Shown one piece after another: positions 24,628-35,296 of a stretch of DNA of 64,000 nucleotides. Numbering within the stretch: the first letter of the stretch is position 1; each line of letters begins with the position of its first letter. The notes below the pieces were generated by a model. That model was not told the origin of the DNA. It saw only the letters and a program-made list of their open reading frames with translations, and did no database searches. The position numbers were made by a program, and so were the translations under genes. This DNA comes from an uncultured Burkholderiales bacterium (lineage in GTDB: Bacteria; Pseudomonadota; Gammaproteobacteria; Burkholderiales; Burkholderiaceae_C). Where the stretch lies: contig CAISMH010000003.1 in NCBI GenBank assembly GCA_903886485.1, positions 62,001 to 126,000 on the forward strand, read 5' to 3'.

Positions 24628-27233
24628 AAGAGTTTCTTCAGTTGGTAGAGGGCATCCAACGCATCGCGTGGACTGAGTTTGTCGGGGTCGATCTCGGCCA
24701 GCTTGGCTTGCAGCGGGCTGGGGCCCACATCGTCTTGCAACGGCGGTGGGGCAAAGAGGTCGACTTGCACCTTGGATGCATCAGCCCCCGCTTCGAGCGA
24801 GGCCAGCGCATGGCGGGCATGGTTGAGTACCGCGCTCGGCATACCCGCCAAGCGGGCCACTTGAATACCGTAGCTGCGGCTGGCGGGGCCGGGTTGAATT
24901 TCGTGCAAAAACACAATGCTCGCGCCGCTCTCGGCCGCGCTCACATGCACGTTCACCGCGGCGCGGTGGTTGGCAGGGAACTCGGTGAGTTCAAAGTAAT
25001 GCGTGGCAAACAGCGTGAAGGCTTGGGTCTTGTCATGCAAGTGCGTGGCAATGCCGCTGGCCAAGGCCAAGCCGTCAAAGGTGGAGGTGCCGCGGCCAAT
25101 CTCGTCCATCAACACCAAGCTGTGCGGCGTGGCCGCGTGCAAGATTTGCGCGGCCTCGGTCATCTCCAGCATGAAGGTGGATTGCGCGTTGGCCAAATCG
25201 TCGGCCGCGCCAATGCGGGTGTGGATGGCGTCAATCGGGCCCAGTCGGCACGCCGAGGCCGGCACATGGCTGCCGATGCTCGCCAATAAAACGATGAGGG
25301 CCACTTGGCGCATGTAGGTCGACTTACCGCCCATGTTGGGGCCGGTGATGACTTGCATGCGGTGCAGGTGGCCCAGCCGCGTGTCGTTGGCAATAAAAGT
25401 CTTGGCTGCACCGCCATTGACCACGCCATGCGTCTCGGCCAAGCGCGCTTCCACCACGGGGTGGCGGCCTTGGGCGATGTCGATGCACGGGGTTTTCACA
25501 AACTCAGGCGCACACCAGCCCAGCGTGAGCGAGCGTTCGGCGAGGGCGCACAGGGCGTCGAGCGTGGCCACGGCTTGTGCCAAGCGGGTGAGGGCGGGGA
25601 CGAATGGCTGCAAGGTATCGAGCAGTTGCTCGAACAAAAACTTCTCACGCGCCAAGGCGCGCTCTTGGGCGCTGAGGGCTTTGTCTTCAAAGGCTTTGAG
25701 TTCGGGCGTGATGAAGCGCTCGGCGTTCTTCAAGGTTTGGCGGCGCGTGTAGTCGGCGGGTACTTTGTCGACTTGGCCTTGCGTGACCTCGATGTAAAAG
25801 CCGTGCACCTTGTTGAACTGCACGCGCAAATTGGCGATGCCAGTGCGCGCGCGCTCGCGCGCTTCGAGTTCGAGCAGGAAGCCGTCGCAGTTGTTTTGGA
25901 TGGCACGCAGCTCATCCAAGTCGGCGTCGTAGCCGTGCCCGATGACGCCGCCGTCGCGCACCAAAACAGCGGGCTCGGGCAGCAAGGCGCGTTCGAGCAA
26001 GGCGCCACATTCGGGCGGCACGCGCATGTCTTGGGCGATTTGTGCCAGCAAAGAGGAGGAGGGAATGAGCGGCTGAATGCGCAGCGCCTTTTGCAGCGCT
26101 TGGCCCAGCGACACCAACTCACGCGGGCGCACTTGGCGCAGCGAGACGCGGGCGCTGATGCGCTGCACATCGCCCGAGCCTTTGAGGGCTTCGCGCAGCA
26201 CTTTGTAGCTTTGGGTGCGTTGGTCTTGCAGTGCTTCAATGGCGGCCAAGCGGTGCATGGCTTGTGTGCGGTCGCGTTCGGGCGAGAGCAGCCAGTTTTT
26301 GAGTTGGCGGCTGCCCATGCCGGTCATGCAGGTGTCAAGCAGCGAAAACAAAGTGGGCGCGTCTTCGCCGCGCAGGGTTTGGGTCAGCTCCAAGTTGCGG
26401 CGGGTGGTGAGCGGCAGGTCAATCAGCGCATCGTTGCGCGCCACGTACACGCCATGCACATGGGTGAGGGCGCGGCCTTGGGTGTGCTCGGCGTAGGCCA
26501 GTAGAGCAGCGGCAGCGGCGTGGGCTTGCACCACGTCTTGCGCGTTCCACGCGTTGAGCGATGCGGCTTGCAAATGCTCCAGCAGCTTGCGGCCCCCTAA
26601 AGCTGCATCAAACTGAAACGCGGGGCGCACTTGGGCGGGTAAGCCAAGCTGGGCGCAGAAGTTTTTGAGTTGTTGCTCGAACGCAGGGCTGACCTCGGCG
26701 CTGTAGATGATTTCGCTGGGCGCCACACGCGCAATCCAGTTGGGCAACTCAGACGTGTCGCACTCGGCCAAATGCACCAAGCCTTGCGTCACGCTCAACC
26801 ACGCCAAGCCGCAACCCGCGCGCTCGCTTTGGTGGATGGCCAACACATAGGCTTCGGTTTTGTCACTCAACAGCGCACTGTCAGTCAGGGTGCCGGGCGT
26901 GACCACGCGCACCACTTTGCGCTCGACGGGTCCTTTGCTGGCGCCCACATCGCCCACTTGCTCGCAAATCGCCACCGATTCGCCCAGCTTGATCAGGCGC
27001 GAGAGATAAGTTTCGAGGGAATGAAACGGCACACCGGCCATCACCACAGGCTCGCCGTTGGACTGGCCGCGCTGCGTGAGCGTGATGTCGAGCAGGCGCG
27101 TGACCTTCTCGGCATCGGCAAAGAACAACTCGTAGAAGTCGCCCATGCGATAAAACAGCAGCGTCTCGGGATGCTCCGCTTTGAGCCCCAAGTACTGCTG
27201 CATCATGGGGGTGTGCCCAGACAAATCACGCAT
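24624..27233 (-). CDS. mutS: DNA mismatch repair protein MutS
   Basis: An 869-residue mismatch-recognition ATPase. The mismatch-reading motif ([15 protein letters not shown], with the conserved Phe and Glu) is at the N-terminus. The ATPase has Walker [14 protein letters not shown], the Walker B region [20 protein letters not shown] and the downstream [11 protein letters not shown]. Length and full domain order are normal. It is the first gene of a minus-strand operon with anbu and a hydrolase. Confidence 0.97.
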   Translation of the reverse strand: MRDLSGHTPMMQQYLGLKAEHPETLLFYRMGDFYELFFADAEKVTRLLDITLTQRGQSNGEPVVMAGVPFHSLETYLSRLIKLGESVAICEQVGDVGASKGPVERKVVRVVTPGTLTDSALLSDKTEAYVLAIHQSERAGCGLAWLSVTQGLVHLAECDTSELPNWIARVAPSEIIYSAEVSPAFEQQLKNFCAQLGLPAQVRPAFQFDAALGGRKLLEHLQAASLNAWNAQDVVQAHAAAAALLAYAEHTQGRALTHVHGVYVARNDALIDLPLTTRRNLELTQTLRGEDAPTLFSLLDTCMTGMGSRQLKNWLLSPERDRTQAMHRLAAIEALQDQRTQSYKVLREALKGSGDVQRISARVSLRQVRPRELVSLGQALQKALRIQPLIPSSSLLAQIAQDMRVPPECGALLERALLPEPAVLVRDGGVIGHGYDADLDELRAIQNNCDGFLLELEARERARTGIANLRVQFNKVHGFYIEVTQGQVDKVPADYTRRQTLKNAERFITPELKAFEDKALSAQERALAREKFLFEQLLDTLQPFVPALTRLAQAVATLDALCALAERSLTLGWCAPEFVKTPCIDIAQGRHPVVEARLAETHGVVNGGAAKTFIANDTRLGHLHRMQVITGPNMGGKSTYMRQVALIVLLASIGSHVPASACRLGPIDAIHTRIGAADDLANAQSTFMLEMTEAAQILHAATPHSLVLMDEIGRGTSTFDGLALASGIATHLHDKTQAFTLFATHYFELTEFPANHRAAVNVHVSAAESGASIVFLHEIQPGPASRSYGIQVARLAGMPSAVLNHARHALASLEAGADASKVQVDLFAPPPLQDDVGPSPLQAKLAEIDPDKLSPRDALDALYQLKKLL

Positions 27234-27263
27234 CGCAGTGCCTCACAGAGGGTGATCTCAGGG

Positions 27264-28157
27264 TTACAGCGGGGCGTTGGGCGCTTGGCGTGACAGACTC
27301 AAGGTCTTGGCCGCGGTGCTGGCGGCGCGCTTGTCGTCCACGCTGGCGAATTTGGAATACTTGGCGGTGATGGGCACCAACTGCGCATAAATGCGAGGCG
27401 GGGCGGCCAAGCACTCTTCATGCTCAAGGTAAGGGCCTTCACCCGTGAAGTTACTCACCAAGCCACCTGCTTCGGTGATGAGCAAGGCGCCTGCGGCCAT
27501 GTCCCAAGGCTTTAAGCCGAGTTCAAAGAAGCCATCGCTAAAGCCTGCCGCCACATAGGCCAAGTCAAGCGCAGCAGCGCCGGGGCGGCGCAAACCAGCC
27601 GTGCGTTGCATCACATCGCCCATGAGGCTGAGGTATTTGTTGAAGTCGTCTTCGGGGCGAAACGGAAAACCCGTGGCGAGCAAACACTCTTCCAAGCGGG
27701 TGCGCTTGCTCACGCGGATGCGGCGGTCGTTCATGAACGCGCCACGGCCTTTGGTGGCGGTGAACAAGTCGTTGCGGGTGGGGTCGTAAATCACGGCTTG
27801 CTCTAAGCGGCCTTGCACTTGCAGGGCAATGCTCACGCAGTAGAAGGGAAAACCGTGGATGAAGTTGGTGGTGCCGTCCAGCGGGTCGATGATCCAGATG
27901 TGATCGGCGTTGGGGTTGCCATGCGTGGAGCCCGACTCTTCGGCCAAGATGCCGTGGTCGGGGTAGGCGGTGAGCAGGGTTTCGATGATGACGCGTTCGC
28001 TGTTTTGGTCCACTTCTGTCACAAAGTCGTTCACTTGCTTCTGGGAAATTCGCACGGCTTCGACGTCGAGCGCAGCGCGGTTGATGATGGCGCCGGCGGC
28101 GCGTGCGGCCTTGACGGCCACGTTGAGCATGGGATGTACAGAAGAAGAGGACGACAT
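27264..28157 (-). CDS. suhB: Inositol-1-monophosphatase family protein SuhB
   Basis: A 297-residue Mg-dependent phosphatase, also a component of rRNA transcription antitermination complexes in E. coli. Metal-binding motifs [26 protein letters not shown] and [17 protein letters not shown] are intact. The start [15 protein letters not shown] is taken; a longer in-frame start would reach into the promoter region of trmJ. It has a Ser/Ala-rich C-terminal tail of about 25 residues. Confidence 0.92.
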   Translation of the reverse strand: MSSSSSVHPMLNVAVKAARAAGAIINRAALDVEAVRISQKQVNDFVTEVDQNSERVIIETLLTAYPDHGILAEESGSTHGNPNADHIWIIDPLDGTTNFIHGFPFYCVSIALQVQGRLEQAVIYDPTRNDLFTATKGRGAFMNDRRIRVSKRTRLEECLLATGFPFRPEDDFNKYLSLMGDVMQRTAGLRRPGAAALDLAYVAAGFSDGFFELGLKPWDMAAGALLITEAGGLVSNFTGEGPYLEHEECLAAPPRIYAQLVPITAKYSKFASVDDKRAASTAAKTLSLSRQAPNAPL

Positions 28158-28260
28158 AGATTTTGTGAAGAGCTGGCCCAAACAGGCCGAAGATGAACGC
28201 TCGGCGATGCGGGCGGCGACAATGACGCAGATTTTACGCGCTAAGGCAGACCAAGCATTT

Positions 28261-29031
28261 ATGAAAACCCGCTTCATCCTCATCCACACCAGTCACGCTG
28301 GCAACGTGGGTGCCACCGCCCGCGCCATGAAGGTGATGGGATTCACCGATTTGGTGCTGGTTGCGCCCCGCTGGGACAACGTGCTGCGCCGTGAAGAAAC
28401 CATTCAGCGTGCCAGTGGTGCCTTGGATGTGCTGGCCAACGCCCGCATTGTGGCCACCTTGGATGAAGCGATAGATGGCCTGCACCACCTGTGCGCCACT
28501 GCCATGACCCCGCGTGACTTCGGCCCGCCCACCTTGGAGCCGCGCCCACACTTTGCGGCGCTTGCCGCCGAGCACCAACACAACGCTGACTTTGGCGTGG
28601 GCTTTGTGTTTGGCTCCGAGCGCTTTGGCATGCGCAACGAGGATGTGTACCGCTGCCACACCTGCCTGAGCATCCCGACCGACCCCAAGTTTGGGTCTTT
28701 GAATTTAGCGGCAGCGGTGCAGGTCTTGGCCTATGACTGGCGGCAGGCTTTGGGTGGTTTGGCCACGATGCTGCCCACGGCTGCAAGCGTGCAGGCAACG
28801 CAAGACGCAGCCTCGTCATCCTCCGCACCTCTGGCCGATGCCCAGCAACTCGCGGGCTTGCTCGAGCACTGGCAACAGTCCCTCACCGACATTGGCTTTT
28901 TAGACCCACAAGCCCCGAAGAAGCTCATGCCGCGCCTGAATCAGTTGTTCAACCGCGCGCAGGTGACACAAGAGGAAATTCACATCTTGCGTGGCATTGC
29001 CAAGGCCATGTCTCAGCTTGCTAACAAGTAG
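28261..29031 (+). CDS. trmJ: tRNA (cytidine/uridine-32-2'-O)-methyltransferase TrmJ
   Basis: A 256-residue SPOUT methyltransferase using S-adenosylmethionine to methylate ribose at tRNA position 32. The N-terminal [17 protein letters not shown], the central VFGSERFGM and the [14 protein letters not shown] motif form the trefoil-knot fold. The start at 28261 fits homologues; the longer reading frame upstream runs through the divergent suhB gene. A variable Ser/Ala-rich linker precedes the C-terminal helix bundle. Confidence 0.9.
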   Translation: MKTRFILIHTSHAGNVGATARAMKVMGFTDLVLVAPRWDNVLRREETIQRASGALDVLANARIVATLDEAIDGLHHLCATAMTPRDFGPPTLEPRPHFAALAAEHQHNADFGVGFVFGSERFGMRNEDVYRCHTCLSIPTDPKFGSLNLAAAVQVLAYDWRQALGGLATMLPTAASVQATQDAASSSSAPLADAQQLAGLLEHWQQSLTDIGFLDPQAPKKLMPRLNQLFNRAQVTQEEIHILRGIAKAMSQLANK

Positions 29032-29059
29032 CCCATGAGGCAACGATAATCACGCCATT

Positions 29060-29830
29060 ATGTTTTCACGCCTACGCTCTGACGTTCAATGCATTTTGGA
29101 CCGCGACCCTGCTGCTCGAAGCCGCTGGGAAGTGCTGACTTGCTACCCCGGTTTGCATGCGGTGCTGCTGCACCGCTTGGCGCACGGCTGCTGGAACCTC
29201 GGCCTCAAGTGGTTGGGCCGTTTCATTTCACACCTCTCACGCTGGGCCACTGGCATTGAAATCCACCCCGCCGCCAAGATAGGCGAGCGCGTGTTTTTCG
29301 ACCATGCCATGGGTGTGGTGGTGGGTGAGACCGCAGAGATTGGCGATGGGTGCACGATTTACCAAGGCGTGACCTTGGGCGGCACCTCGCTCTACAAAGG
29401 TGAAAAACGCCACCCCACATTGGGCAAAGACGTGGTGATTGGCGCGGGCGCCAAAGTGCTGGGCGGCTTCAGCGTGGGCGACGGCGCCAAAGTCGGCAGC
29501 AACGCGGTGGTGACCAAGCCTGTGCCCGCAGGTGCCACAGCGGTGGGCAACCCGGCTCGCATCATCCAAGCCGAGAGCGATGCCAAGCGCGAAGAGGCTG
29601 CTTCCAAGATGGGCTTCTCGGCTTATGGCGTGACCCACAACGACGACCCCGTGAGCCAAGCCATGCGTGGTTTGATTGACAACGCTTCGTCACAAGAACA
29701 CCAAATTGCCTTGCTTTGGAAAGCCATTGAGCAACTCTCTGCGGCACAGGCCAAACCCGATTGCGTGCCCAAAGAGGCTGCCCGTCAAGAACACTTTGAG
29801 GCAGCACGGATCAACCAACTGCTGGACTGA
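29060..29830 (+). CDS. cysE: Serine O-acetyltransferase
   Basis: A 256-residue hexapeptide-repeat transferase making O-acetylserine, the first step of cysteine synthesis. The left-handed helix motifs [29 protein letters not shown] and [18 protein letters not shown] with the catalytic His and Asp are intact. The C-terminus is longer than in CysE of E. coli and ends in a Glu/Arg-rich tail. The gene lies 28 bases downstream of trmJ and is followed at once by a small gene. Confidence 0.93.
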   Translation: MFSRLRSDVQCILDRDPAARSRWEVLTCYPGLHAVLLHRLAHGCWNLGLKWLGRFISHLSRWATGIEIHPAAKIGERVFFDHAMGVVVGETAEIGDGCTIYQGVTLGGTSLYKGEKRHPTLGKDVVIGAGAKVLGGFSVGDGAKVGSNAVVTKPVPAGATAVGNPARIIQAESDAKREEAASKMGFSAYGVTHNDDPVSQAMRGLIDNASSQEHQIALLWKAIEQLSAAQAKPDCVPKEAARQEHFEAARINQLLD

Positions 29831-29832
29831 CC

Positions 29833-30210
29833 ATGCATTTTTTGAATGTTTACCCCAAACGTCTGTGGGCGACTTTGAATTCCGCTGGCCTTTTTGAAGG
29901 ACAGTTCACCTTCGACCTAGAGCAATACGGTTTGGTCACAAGCGACATCGTGTGTGAGGTGACGATGGCCGAGGACCCTGTGATGGTCGGGCAATGGAAG
30001 ATTGCAATGAAGCCCATGCATGATGTGGAGATGCCTCATTTTGAAAAATTTGTGGTGACGCTGAACCACTACGTGTTTGAGGTCTTGCAGTACATGCCCA
30101 ACCGCAGCGCAGTCGGTAACGACTTGCCCATGGTGAAGTTGTTCTTTGATGACGTTTACTTTGACATGTCGGGTGCCGAGCCCGTGGTGCAAAAAATAAG
30201 CGGTAGCTAA
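29833..30210 (+). CDS. Hypothetical protein downstream of cysE (125 residues)
   Basis: I do not recognise a family. The protein is mixed alpha/beta in appearance, with many aromatic and Met residues (MHFLNVYPKRLWATLN at the start, VKLFFDDVYFDM near the end). It has no membrane segment and no signal peptide, and a single cysteine (VCEVTM). It starts 2 bases after the cysE stop codon, so it is almost certainly co-transcribed with it. Its stop overlaps the convergent mogA stop. A link to cysteine metabolism is unproven. Confidence 0.6.
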   Translation: MHFLNVYPKRLWATLNSAGLFEGQFTFDLEQYGLVTSDIVCEVTMAEDPVMVGQWKIAMKPMHDVEMPHFEKFVVTLNHYVFEVLQYMPNRSAVGNDLPMVKLFFDDVYFDMSGAEPVVQKISGS

Positions 30211-30827
30211 ACCCGCTTGGATTTCAAGGCAGTTTTAGGTCGCCAGCCTTTGCAAAACGCATCACGCGTTTCCATATACGGCCCACCGATCAAGTCGATG
30301 CAATAGGGCACGGCCGCAAACACACCGTCCACGATTTGTTGACCATTGGCGTCTTTCAAACCCCCCAAGGTTTCTTGAATCGATTTGGGTTGGCCGGGCA
30401 AGTTGATGATCAGGCATGCGTCGCGAATCACCGCCACTTGGCGCGACAGGATGGCGGTGGGCACGAATTTCAAACCCACTTGGCGCATTTGCTCACCAAA
30501 GCCCGGCATTTCTTTGTGCGCCACGGCCAGAGTGGCTTCGGGCGTCACGTCGCGCTTGGCTGGGCCTGTGCCGCCGGTGGTGAGGACCAAGTGGCAGCCT
30601 GCATCGACCAGCTCAATCAAGGCTTGGCTGATGGTGGCTTGCTCGTCGGGAATCAGGCGCTCAACATAGTCAATCGGGTTGTACAGGGCATGGCCCAGCC
30701 AATCGCGCAGGGCGGGCAGGCCTTTGTCTTCGTAGGTGCCGCTGGAGGCGCGGTCGCTGATGGACACGATGCCGACTTGGATGGTGTCGCAACGGGCATC
30801 GGGGGTAGGCAGGGGGGTGTCGGTCAT
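30207..30827 (-). CDS. mog: Molybdopterin adenylyltransferase (MogA/MoaB family)
   Basis: A 206-residue enzyme that activates molybdopterin by adenylylation before metal insertion. VGIVSISDRASSGTYEDKG, LTTGGTGPAKRDVTPEAT and INLPGQPKSI are the family motifs. The assignment to Mog rather than MoaB rests on the DVTPEAT variant and length. It sits 8 bases after darP on the same strand. No other molybdenum-cofactor genes are in the window. Confidence 0.85.
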   Translation of the reverse strand: MTDTPLPTPDARCDTIQVGIVSISDRASSGTYEDKGLPALRDWLGHALYNPIDYVERLIPDEQATISQALIELVDAGCHLVLTTGGTGPAKRDVTPEATLAVAHKEMPGFGEQMRQVGLKFVPTAILSRQVAVIRDACLIINLPGQPKSIQETLGGLKDANGQQIVDGVFAAVPYCIDLIGGPYMETRDAFCKGWRPKTALKSKRV

Positions 30828-30835
30828 GGCTTGCC

Positions 30836-31510
30836 TTATGGCTTGTAGCTATCTTCGTCTTCTTCAGGCGTGTGTGTCGCGTCCTCGGCCAAGTTCATCT
30901 GCTCTTTGATCAGCTGAAAAATCTCGCGGTAGGCACGGCTTTGGCGTGGCAGCAGGCCTTTGGCGATGTCGGCCTTGGTGGTGACATCGTCTTTGCGGGC
31001 TTGGCGCACCAGCGCACGCAACTGCTGGCTGTCGGTGCTGGGGTACTCGTCCATCCACGCTTGCAAGGCCGTGTCTTCGGCCATCAGGCGGTCACGCCAG
31101 CTCTCGGCCAAGTGCAGGGCCAAGGTGTCTTTGGTGCTGCCCATGCGTTGCTCGTTGAGGGCGTCTTTGACGGCTTCAATCGATGCTTCACTCAGCTTGC
31201 GCATAAGTTTGCCCACGTACTGCATTTGACGGCGTTTGCCTTCAAAGTTGGTGATGCGGCGTGCTTCGGCCAGCGCTTCGCGCAGTTGGTCGGTGATGTG
31301 ACCTTGGGTGCTCAGGCGGTCCATCAACTCGGTGCGTAGCGTCAGCAGCTCGACGCCCAAGTCTTGGCGCTCGTCGCTGTCTTTTTTGCGGTCGGTGCGG
31401 CTCAAGCCCTCGGTGCCTTTGAGTTCGGCTTTGAGTTCGAGGTCGAGTTCGCTGCCTTCGGCCACGAATTGGCCTCGGACAAAGTAACCTTTTTTGGGTT
31501 TACGTGACAT
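30836..31510 (-). CDS. darP: Ribosome biogenesis factor DarP (YjgA)
   Basis: A 224-residue helical protein, DUF615 family, involved in maturation of the large ribosomal subunit. The segment SRTDRKKDSDERQDLGVELL, the central RRQMQYVGKLMR and SRAYREIFQLI are characteristic. Length is slightly above E. coli YjgA (183 residues) owing to N- and C-terminal extensions. It is divergent from pmbA, with the two starts 55 bases apart. Confidence 0.9.
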   Translation of the reverse strand: MSRKPKKGYFVRGQFVAEGSELDLELKAELKGTEGLSRTDRKKDSDERQDLGVELLTLRTELMDRLSTQGHITDQLREALAEARRITNFEGKRRQMQYVGKLMRKLSEASIEAVKDALNEQRMGSTKDTLALHLAESWRDRLMAEDTALQAWMDEYPSTDSQQLRALVRQARKDDVTTKADIAKGLLPRQSRAYREIFQLIKEQMNLAEDATHTPEEDEDSYKP

Positions 31511-31565
31511 AAATTAGGGGGGCTCTGATAGGTCTGTTTGTCCTTCAACGCAAAGGGCAAACACA

Positions 31566-32978
31566 GTGACAAGTATCATAGCCGCCGATATGACCCAAGC
31601 CTCCAAAACCCAAGCCTCTCCTCACACACCTGCCCAAGGTTTCAGCTACAGCCGCGAACACTTCGAGTCGCTCGTGGATGCGGCCTTGGCGCATGCTAAA
31701 AAGTTGGGGGCCACCGATGCGGGCGCCGACGCGTCCGAGGGCTGCGGCTTGAGCGTGTCGGTGCGCAAAGGTGAGTTAGAAAACGTGGAGCGCAACCGCG
31801 ACAAATCGCTGGGCGTGACCGTGTACTTGGGCCACCGCCGTGGCAACGCCAGCACGTCTGATTTCTCACAAGCCGCCATTGAGCGCACCGTGCAAGCGGC
31901 TTACGACATTGCCCGCTTCACCGCGGAAGACCCCGTGGCGGGCTTGCCTGACGAAAAAGACATTGCCAAGCACCACCCTGATTTGGATTTGTTCCACCCA
32001 TGGCCCATCACCAGCGCAGACGCTGCGACCTTGGCCTTGCGTTGCGAAGCCGCTGCTATGCAAACCGACAAACGCATCACCAACAGCGAAGGTGCGGCGG
32101 TGTCGGCACAGCAAAGCCATTTTTTCAGTGCCCATACCCACGGTTTTCGCGGGGGTTATGCCAGCTCGCGCCACACCATTTCGGTGGCCCCCATTGCAGG
32201 CAAGGGCGATGGCATGCAGCGCGATGCGTGGTACAGCTCGATGCGCAGCGCCGCTGAACTGGCCTCGCCCGAGGCTGTGGGGCGCTACGCGGCCGAGCGC
32301 GCCTTGAGCCGTCTGAAATCGCGCAAGATTGCCACTGTTGAATGTCCCGTGTTGTTTGAAGCCCCTGTGGCCGCAGGTTTGTTGGGCGGCTTTGTGCAAG
32401 CCGTGAGCGGCGGCGCGTTGTACCGCAAGAGCACGTTTTTGCTCGACTCCTTGGGCAAGACGGTGTTCCCCAAACACATCGACATCTCAGAAGACCCGTT
32501 TGTTATGCGTGGCAAAGGCAGCTCGCCGTTTGACGACGAGGGTGTGACCACCCGCGCACGCCGCGTGGTGGATGCAGGCCGTGTGGAAGGTTATTTTCTG
32601 AGCAGCTACACCGCGCGTAAATTGGGCATGCCCACCACCGGTAACTCGGGGGGCTCGCACAACTTGGTCATGTCCTCACGCCTCACACAAAGCACCGATG
32701 ACTTAGACACCATGCTGCAAAAGCTAGGCACCGGTTTGTTTGTGATTGAACTCATGGGCCAAGGCGTGAACTACGTCACGGGCGACTATTCACGCGGAGC
32801 CAGTGGCTTTTGGGTGGAAAACGGGCGCATTGCCTACCCTGTGCAAGAGATCACCATTGCGGGGAATATGAAAGACATGTTCCAAGGCATTCAAGCCATT
32901 GGTGCAGATGCTTTCACCATGGGAGCCAAGACGATTGGTTCTGTGTTGATCAATCGCATGAAGGTGGCGGGGAGTTGA
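31566..32978 (+). CDS. pmbA: Metalloprotease PmbA/TldE
   Basis: A 470-residue subunit of the TldD/TldE protease, involved in microcin maturation and toxin-antitoxin turnover. VRKGELENVERNRDKSLGVTVYLGHRRG, SSYTARKLGMPTTGNSGGSHNL and GASGFWVENGRIAYPVQEITIAGNM (first and last segments split by long linkers) are family hallmarks. The metal-binding HExxH motif belongs to TldD, not TldE, and its absence here is expected. A GTG start (31566) has an AGGG 8 bases upstream; ATG at 31590 is the alternative without such a site. Confidence 0.9.
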   Translation: MTSIIAADMTQASKTQASPHTPAQGFSYSREHFESLVDAALAHAKKLGATDAGADASEGCGLSVSVRKGELENVERNRDKSLGVTVYLGHRRGNASTSDFSQAAIERTVQAAYDIARFTAEDPVAGLPDEKDIAKHHPDLDLFHPWPITSADAATLALRCEAAAMQTDKRITNSEGAAVSAQQSHFFSAHTHGFRGGYASSRHTISVAPIAGKGDGMQRDAWYSSMRSAAELASPEAVGRYAAERALSRLKSRKIATVECPVLFEAPVAAGLLGGFVQAVSGGALYRKSTFLLDSLGKTVFPKHIDISEDPFVMRGKGSSPFDDEGVTTRARRVVDAGRVEGYFLSSYTARKLGMPTTGNSGGSHNLVMSSRLTQSTDDLDTMLQKLGTGLFVIELMGQGVNYVTGDYSRGASGFWVENGRIAYPVQEITIAGNMKDMFQGIQAIGADAFTMGAKTIGSVLINRMKVAGS

Positions 32979-32989
32979 TTGGCGCTGAT

Positions 32990-34738
32990 ATGAAGCCCAC
33001 GCCCCAATCTTTGTCTGGGCTGTGGCCCTTCATCCGTCCTTATCGTTGGCAGGTGGCAATTGCTGGAATTTTTCTGCTGCTCGCTGCAGCCACCACCTTG
33101 GCTTTCCCTTGGGCCTTGCGCACCTTGATTGATCAAGGGTTGGGCGAGGGGGCGAGTACAGAGGTCTTGGCGGCTAAGTTTGTTGAGCTTTTTTTAGTGG
33201 CGGTTGCCTTGGCCGTTTTTTCAGCCGCGCGTTTTTACATGGTGAGTTGGCTGGGTGAAAAAATCACGGTCGATCTCAAAAATAAAGTTTATGCGCATGT
33301 GTTGCGGCAAAGCCCGACATTTTTTGAATCCACGCAATCGGGCGAGGTTTTGTCACGCTTGAGCAGCGATGCAACCTTGATTCAAACCGTAGTGGGCTCT
33401 TCATTGTCGATGGGGTTGCGCAATTTGGTCATGGGGTTGGGTGCCATGGCGATGCTGGTGTGGACCAACCCTTGGCTGATGTTTCAAGTCATGGCCGTTC
33501 TGGCCTTGGTTGTTTTTCCTAGTGTGTATTTGGGGCGTCGCGTACGCCGATTGTCGCGCGCGAGCCAAGATCGTGCGGCCGATTCCAGTGCGATGGCTTC
33601 TGAGGTTCTCAACGCTATTTCTGTGGTGCAAAGCTACACCGCCGAGAACCGAGAAACCCAGCGATTTGCTGACTCGATCGCCCAAGCTTTAGGCACCTCA
33701 TTGCGACGCGTGCGGGCGCGCTCGCTGTTGGTGGGATTCATCATTGTGGCCTCCAGCGCCGCCTTGCTTTGGGGCTTGTACTTGGGGGCCTTGTCCGTGC
33801 GAGCGGGCACCACCAGTGCGGGCGAATTGGGCCAGACCGTGGTGTACGTGATCTTGCTGGCTAGTGCCTTTGCGGTGCTGGGCGAGGTGTATGGCGATGT
33901 GCTGCGGGCGGCGGGGGCCACAGAGCGATTGATGGAGCTGTTGCATACCCAGTCTGATGTGCAATCACCTGTGCATCCCCAGCATGTGCCTTGGCCTGAA
34001 AACGGTTCTAGCTTGGTGCTGCGCGATGTGACTTTCAACTACCCTTCTCGCCTCCAACAGCAGGCATTGAATGGCTTAAGTGGTCAGGTCGATCCCGGAC
34101 AAACCGTGGCCATTGTGGGTCCTAGCGGCGCGGGCAAAACCACGCTGTTTGCACTGTTGATGCGTTTTTATTCGCCACAACAGGGCGAGGTATTGCTAGA
34201 TGGGATACCGATTGACCAAATGGATTTACATGACTTGCGACAACGCATTGGCGTGGTGCCGCAAGAGGCTGTGGTGTTCTCAGGCACGGTGATGGAAAAC
34301 ATCCGCTACGGCAAACCCGATGCCTCAGACCAAGAAGTTCATGCCGCAGCTGAGGCTGCGTTTGCTGAAACCTTTATCGCGGAGCTGCCGCAAGGCTTTG
34401 ACACCTATTTAGGGGACCGCGGTGTGCGGTTGTCAGGCGGACAACGTCAGCGCATTGCCATCGCGCGTGCCATGCTCAAAAACTCACCCATGCTGTTGCT
34501 CGATGAAGCCACCAGCGCGCTCGATGCCAACAGTGAACGCATGGTTCAAGCCGCTTTAGAAAAAGCCATGCAAGGCCGCACCACCTTGGTCATTGCCCAT
34601 CGTTTGGCCACGGTACAAAAGGCTGATTGCATTTGGGTGCTTGATCACGGCCGTTTGGTGGAGCGGGGCACACATGCTGAACTTATGGCCCGCGCAGGCC
34701 TGTATGCGAGTTTGGCTGCGTTGCAGTTTGCAGCTTAA
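32990..34738 (+). CDS. ABC exporter with fused permease and ATPase (MsbA/LmrA type)
   Basis: A 582-residue half-transporter that must act as a dimer. Six membrane segments occupy about the first 300 residues. The ATPase follows with Walker A GPSGAGKTTL, signature LSGGQRQRIAIARA and Walker B MLLLDEATSALD. This class moves lipids or hydrophobic compounds out of the inner leaflet; MsbA-like lipid A transport is possible, but the usual lpxK neighbour is missing. ATG at 32990 lies 11 bases after pmbA, so the two are likely co-transcribed. Confidence 0.85.
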   Translation: MKPTPQSLSGLWPFIRPYRWQVAIAGIFLLLAAATTLAFPWALRTLIDQGLGEGASTEVLAAKFVELFLVAVALAVFSAARFYMVSWLGEKITVDLKNKVYAHVLRQSPTFFESTQSGEVLSRLSSDATLIQTVVGSSLSMGLRNLVMGLGAMAMLVWTNPWLMFQVMAVLALVVFPSVYLGRRVRRLSRASQDRAADSSAMASEVLNAISVVQSYTAENRETQRFADSIAQALGTSLRRVRARSLLVGFIIVASSAALLWGLYLGALSVRAGTTSAGELGQTVVYVILLASAFAVLGEVYGDVLRAAGATERLMELLHTQSDVQSPVHPQHVPWPENGSSLVLRDVTFNYPSRLQQQALNGLSGQVDPGQTVAIVGPSGAGKTTLFALLMRFYSPQQGEVLLDGIPIDQMDLHDLRQRIGVVPQEAVVFSGTVMENIRYGKPDASDQEVHAAAEAAFAETFIAELPQGFDTYLGDRGVRLSGGQRQRIAIARAMLKNSPMLLLDEATSALDANSERMVQAALEKAMQGRTTLVIAHRLATVQKADCIWVLDHGRLVERGTHAELMARAGLYASLAALQFAA

Positions 34739-34767
34739 TTCGCAACGCTGCTCATGGCGTTAACGGC

Positions 34768-35214
34768 TTAACCCGCCAACGCCGCCTTGACAGCAGCAGA
34801 CACCAGTCCCATATCCGCCTTGCCCGCCAACTGCGTCTTCACGGCACCCATGACCTTGCCCATGTCCCCAGCGCCGGTCGCGCCCACTTCAGCCACGATG
34901 GCTTTCACTGCGGCGGTGATTTCTTCGGCGCTCAGACGCTGAGGCAAGTACACCTCCAGCACTTTGATTTCAGCGCTTTCCACATCGGCCAAGTCTTGAC
35001 GCTGGGCTGTGAGGTAGGCCGCCACCGAATCCTTGCGTTGCTTGATGAGCTTGTCCACGATGGCAATCACCATGACGTCGTCAAGCTCCACGCGTTCGTC
35101 GACTTCTTTTTGCTTCATCGCGGCTTGCAGCAAGCGGATGGTGCCCAAGCGCACGCTGTCTTTGGCGCGCATGGCGGTTTTCATGTCTTCGGTGATGAGG
35201 GCTTTGAGGCTCAT
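34768..35214 (-). CDS. yqeY: GatB/YqeY domain protein
   Basis: A 148-residue helical protein, homologous to the tail domain of GatB in the tRNA-dependent amidotransferase but without its catalytic part. MSLKALITEDMKTAMRAKD, EVYLPQRLS and MGKVMGAVKTQLAGKADMG are typical. A GGAG site precedes the start. It lies downstream of rpsU behind a terminator, an arrangement common in proteobacteria (rpsU-yqeY-dnaG). Confidence 0.9.
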   Translation of the reverse strand: MSLKALITEDMKTAMRAKDSVRLGTIRLLQAAMKQKEVDERVELDDVMVIAIVDKLIKQRKDSVAAYLTAQRQDLADVESAEIKVLEVYLPQRLSAEEITAAVKAIVAEVGATGAGDMGKVMGAVKTQLAGKADMGLVSAAVKAALAG

Positions 35215-35243
35215 GGGGTGCTCCTAAAGGAAAAAATGATTCG

Positions 35244-35282
35244 AAAAAAAAGCCCGCTGAGGCGTCCCTAGCGAGCTTTTTT
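35244..35282 (-). terminator. Rho-independent terminator after rpsU
   Basis: Read on the minus strand, AAAAAAGCTCGCT and AGCGGGCTTTTTTTT pair around an 11-base loop with one mismatch, followed by a run of eight T (A at 35244-35251 on the plus strand). It separates rpsU from yqeY. Confidence 0.8.
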
Positions 35283-35296
35283 GGGGCAGAGGCTGC

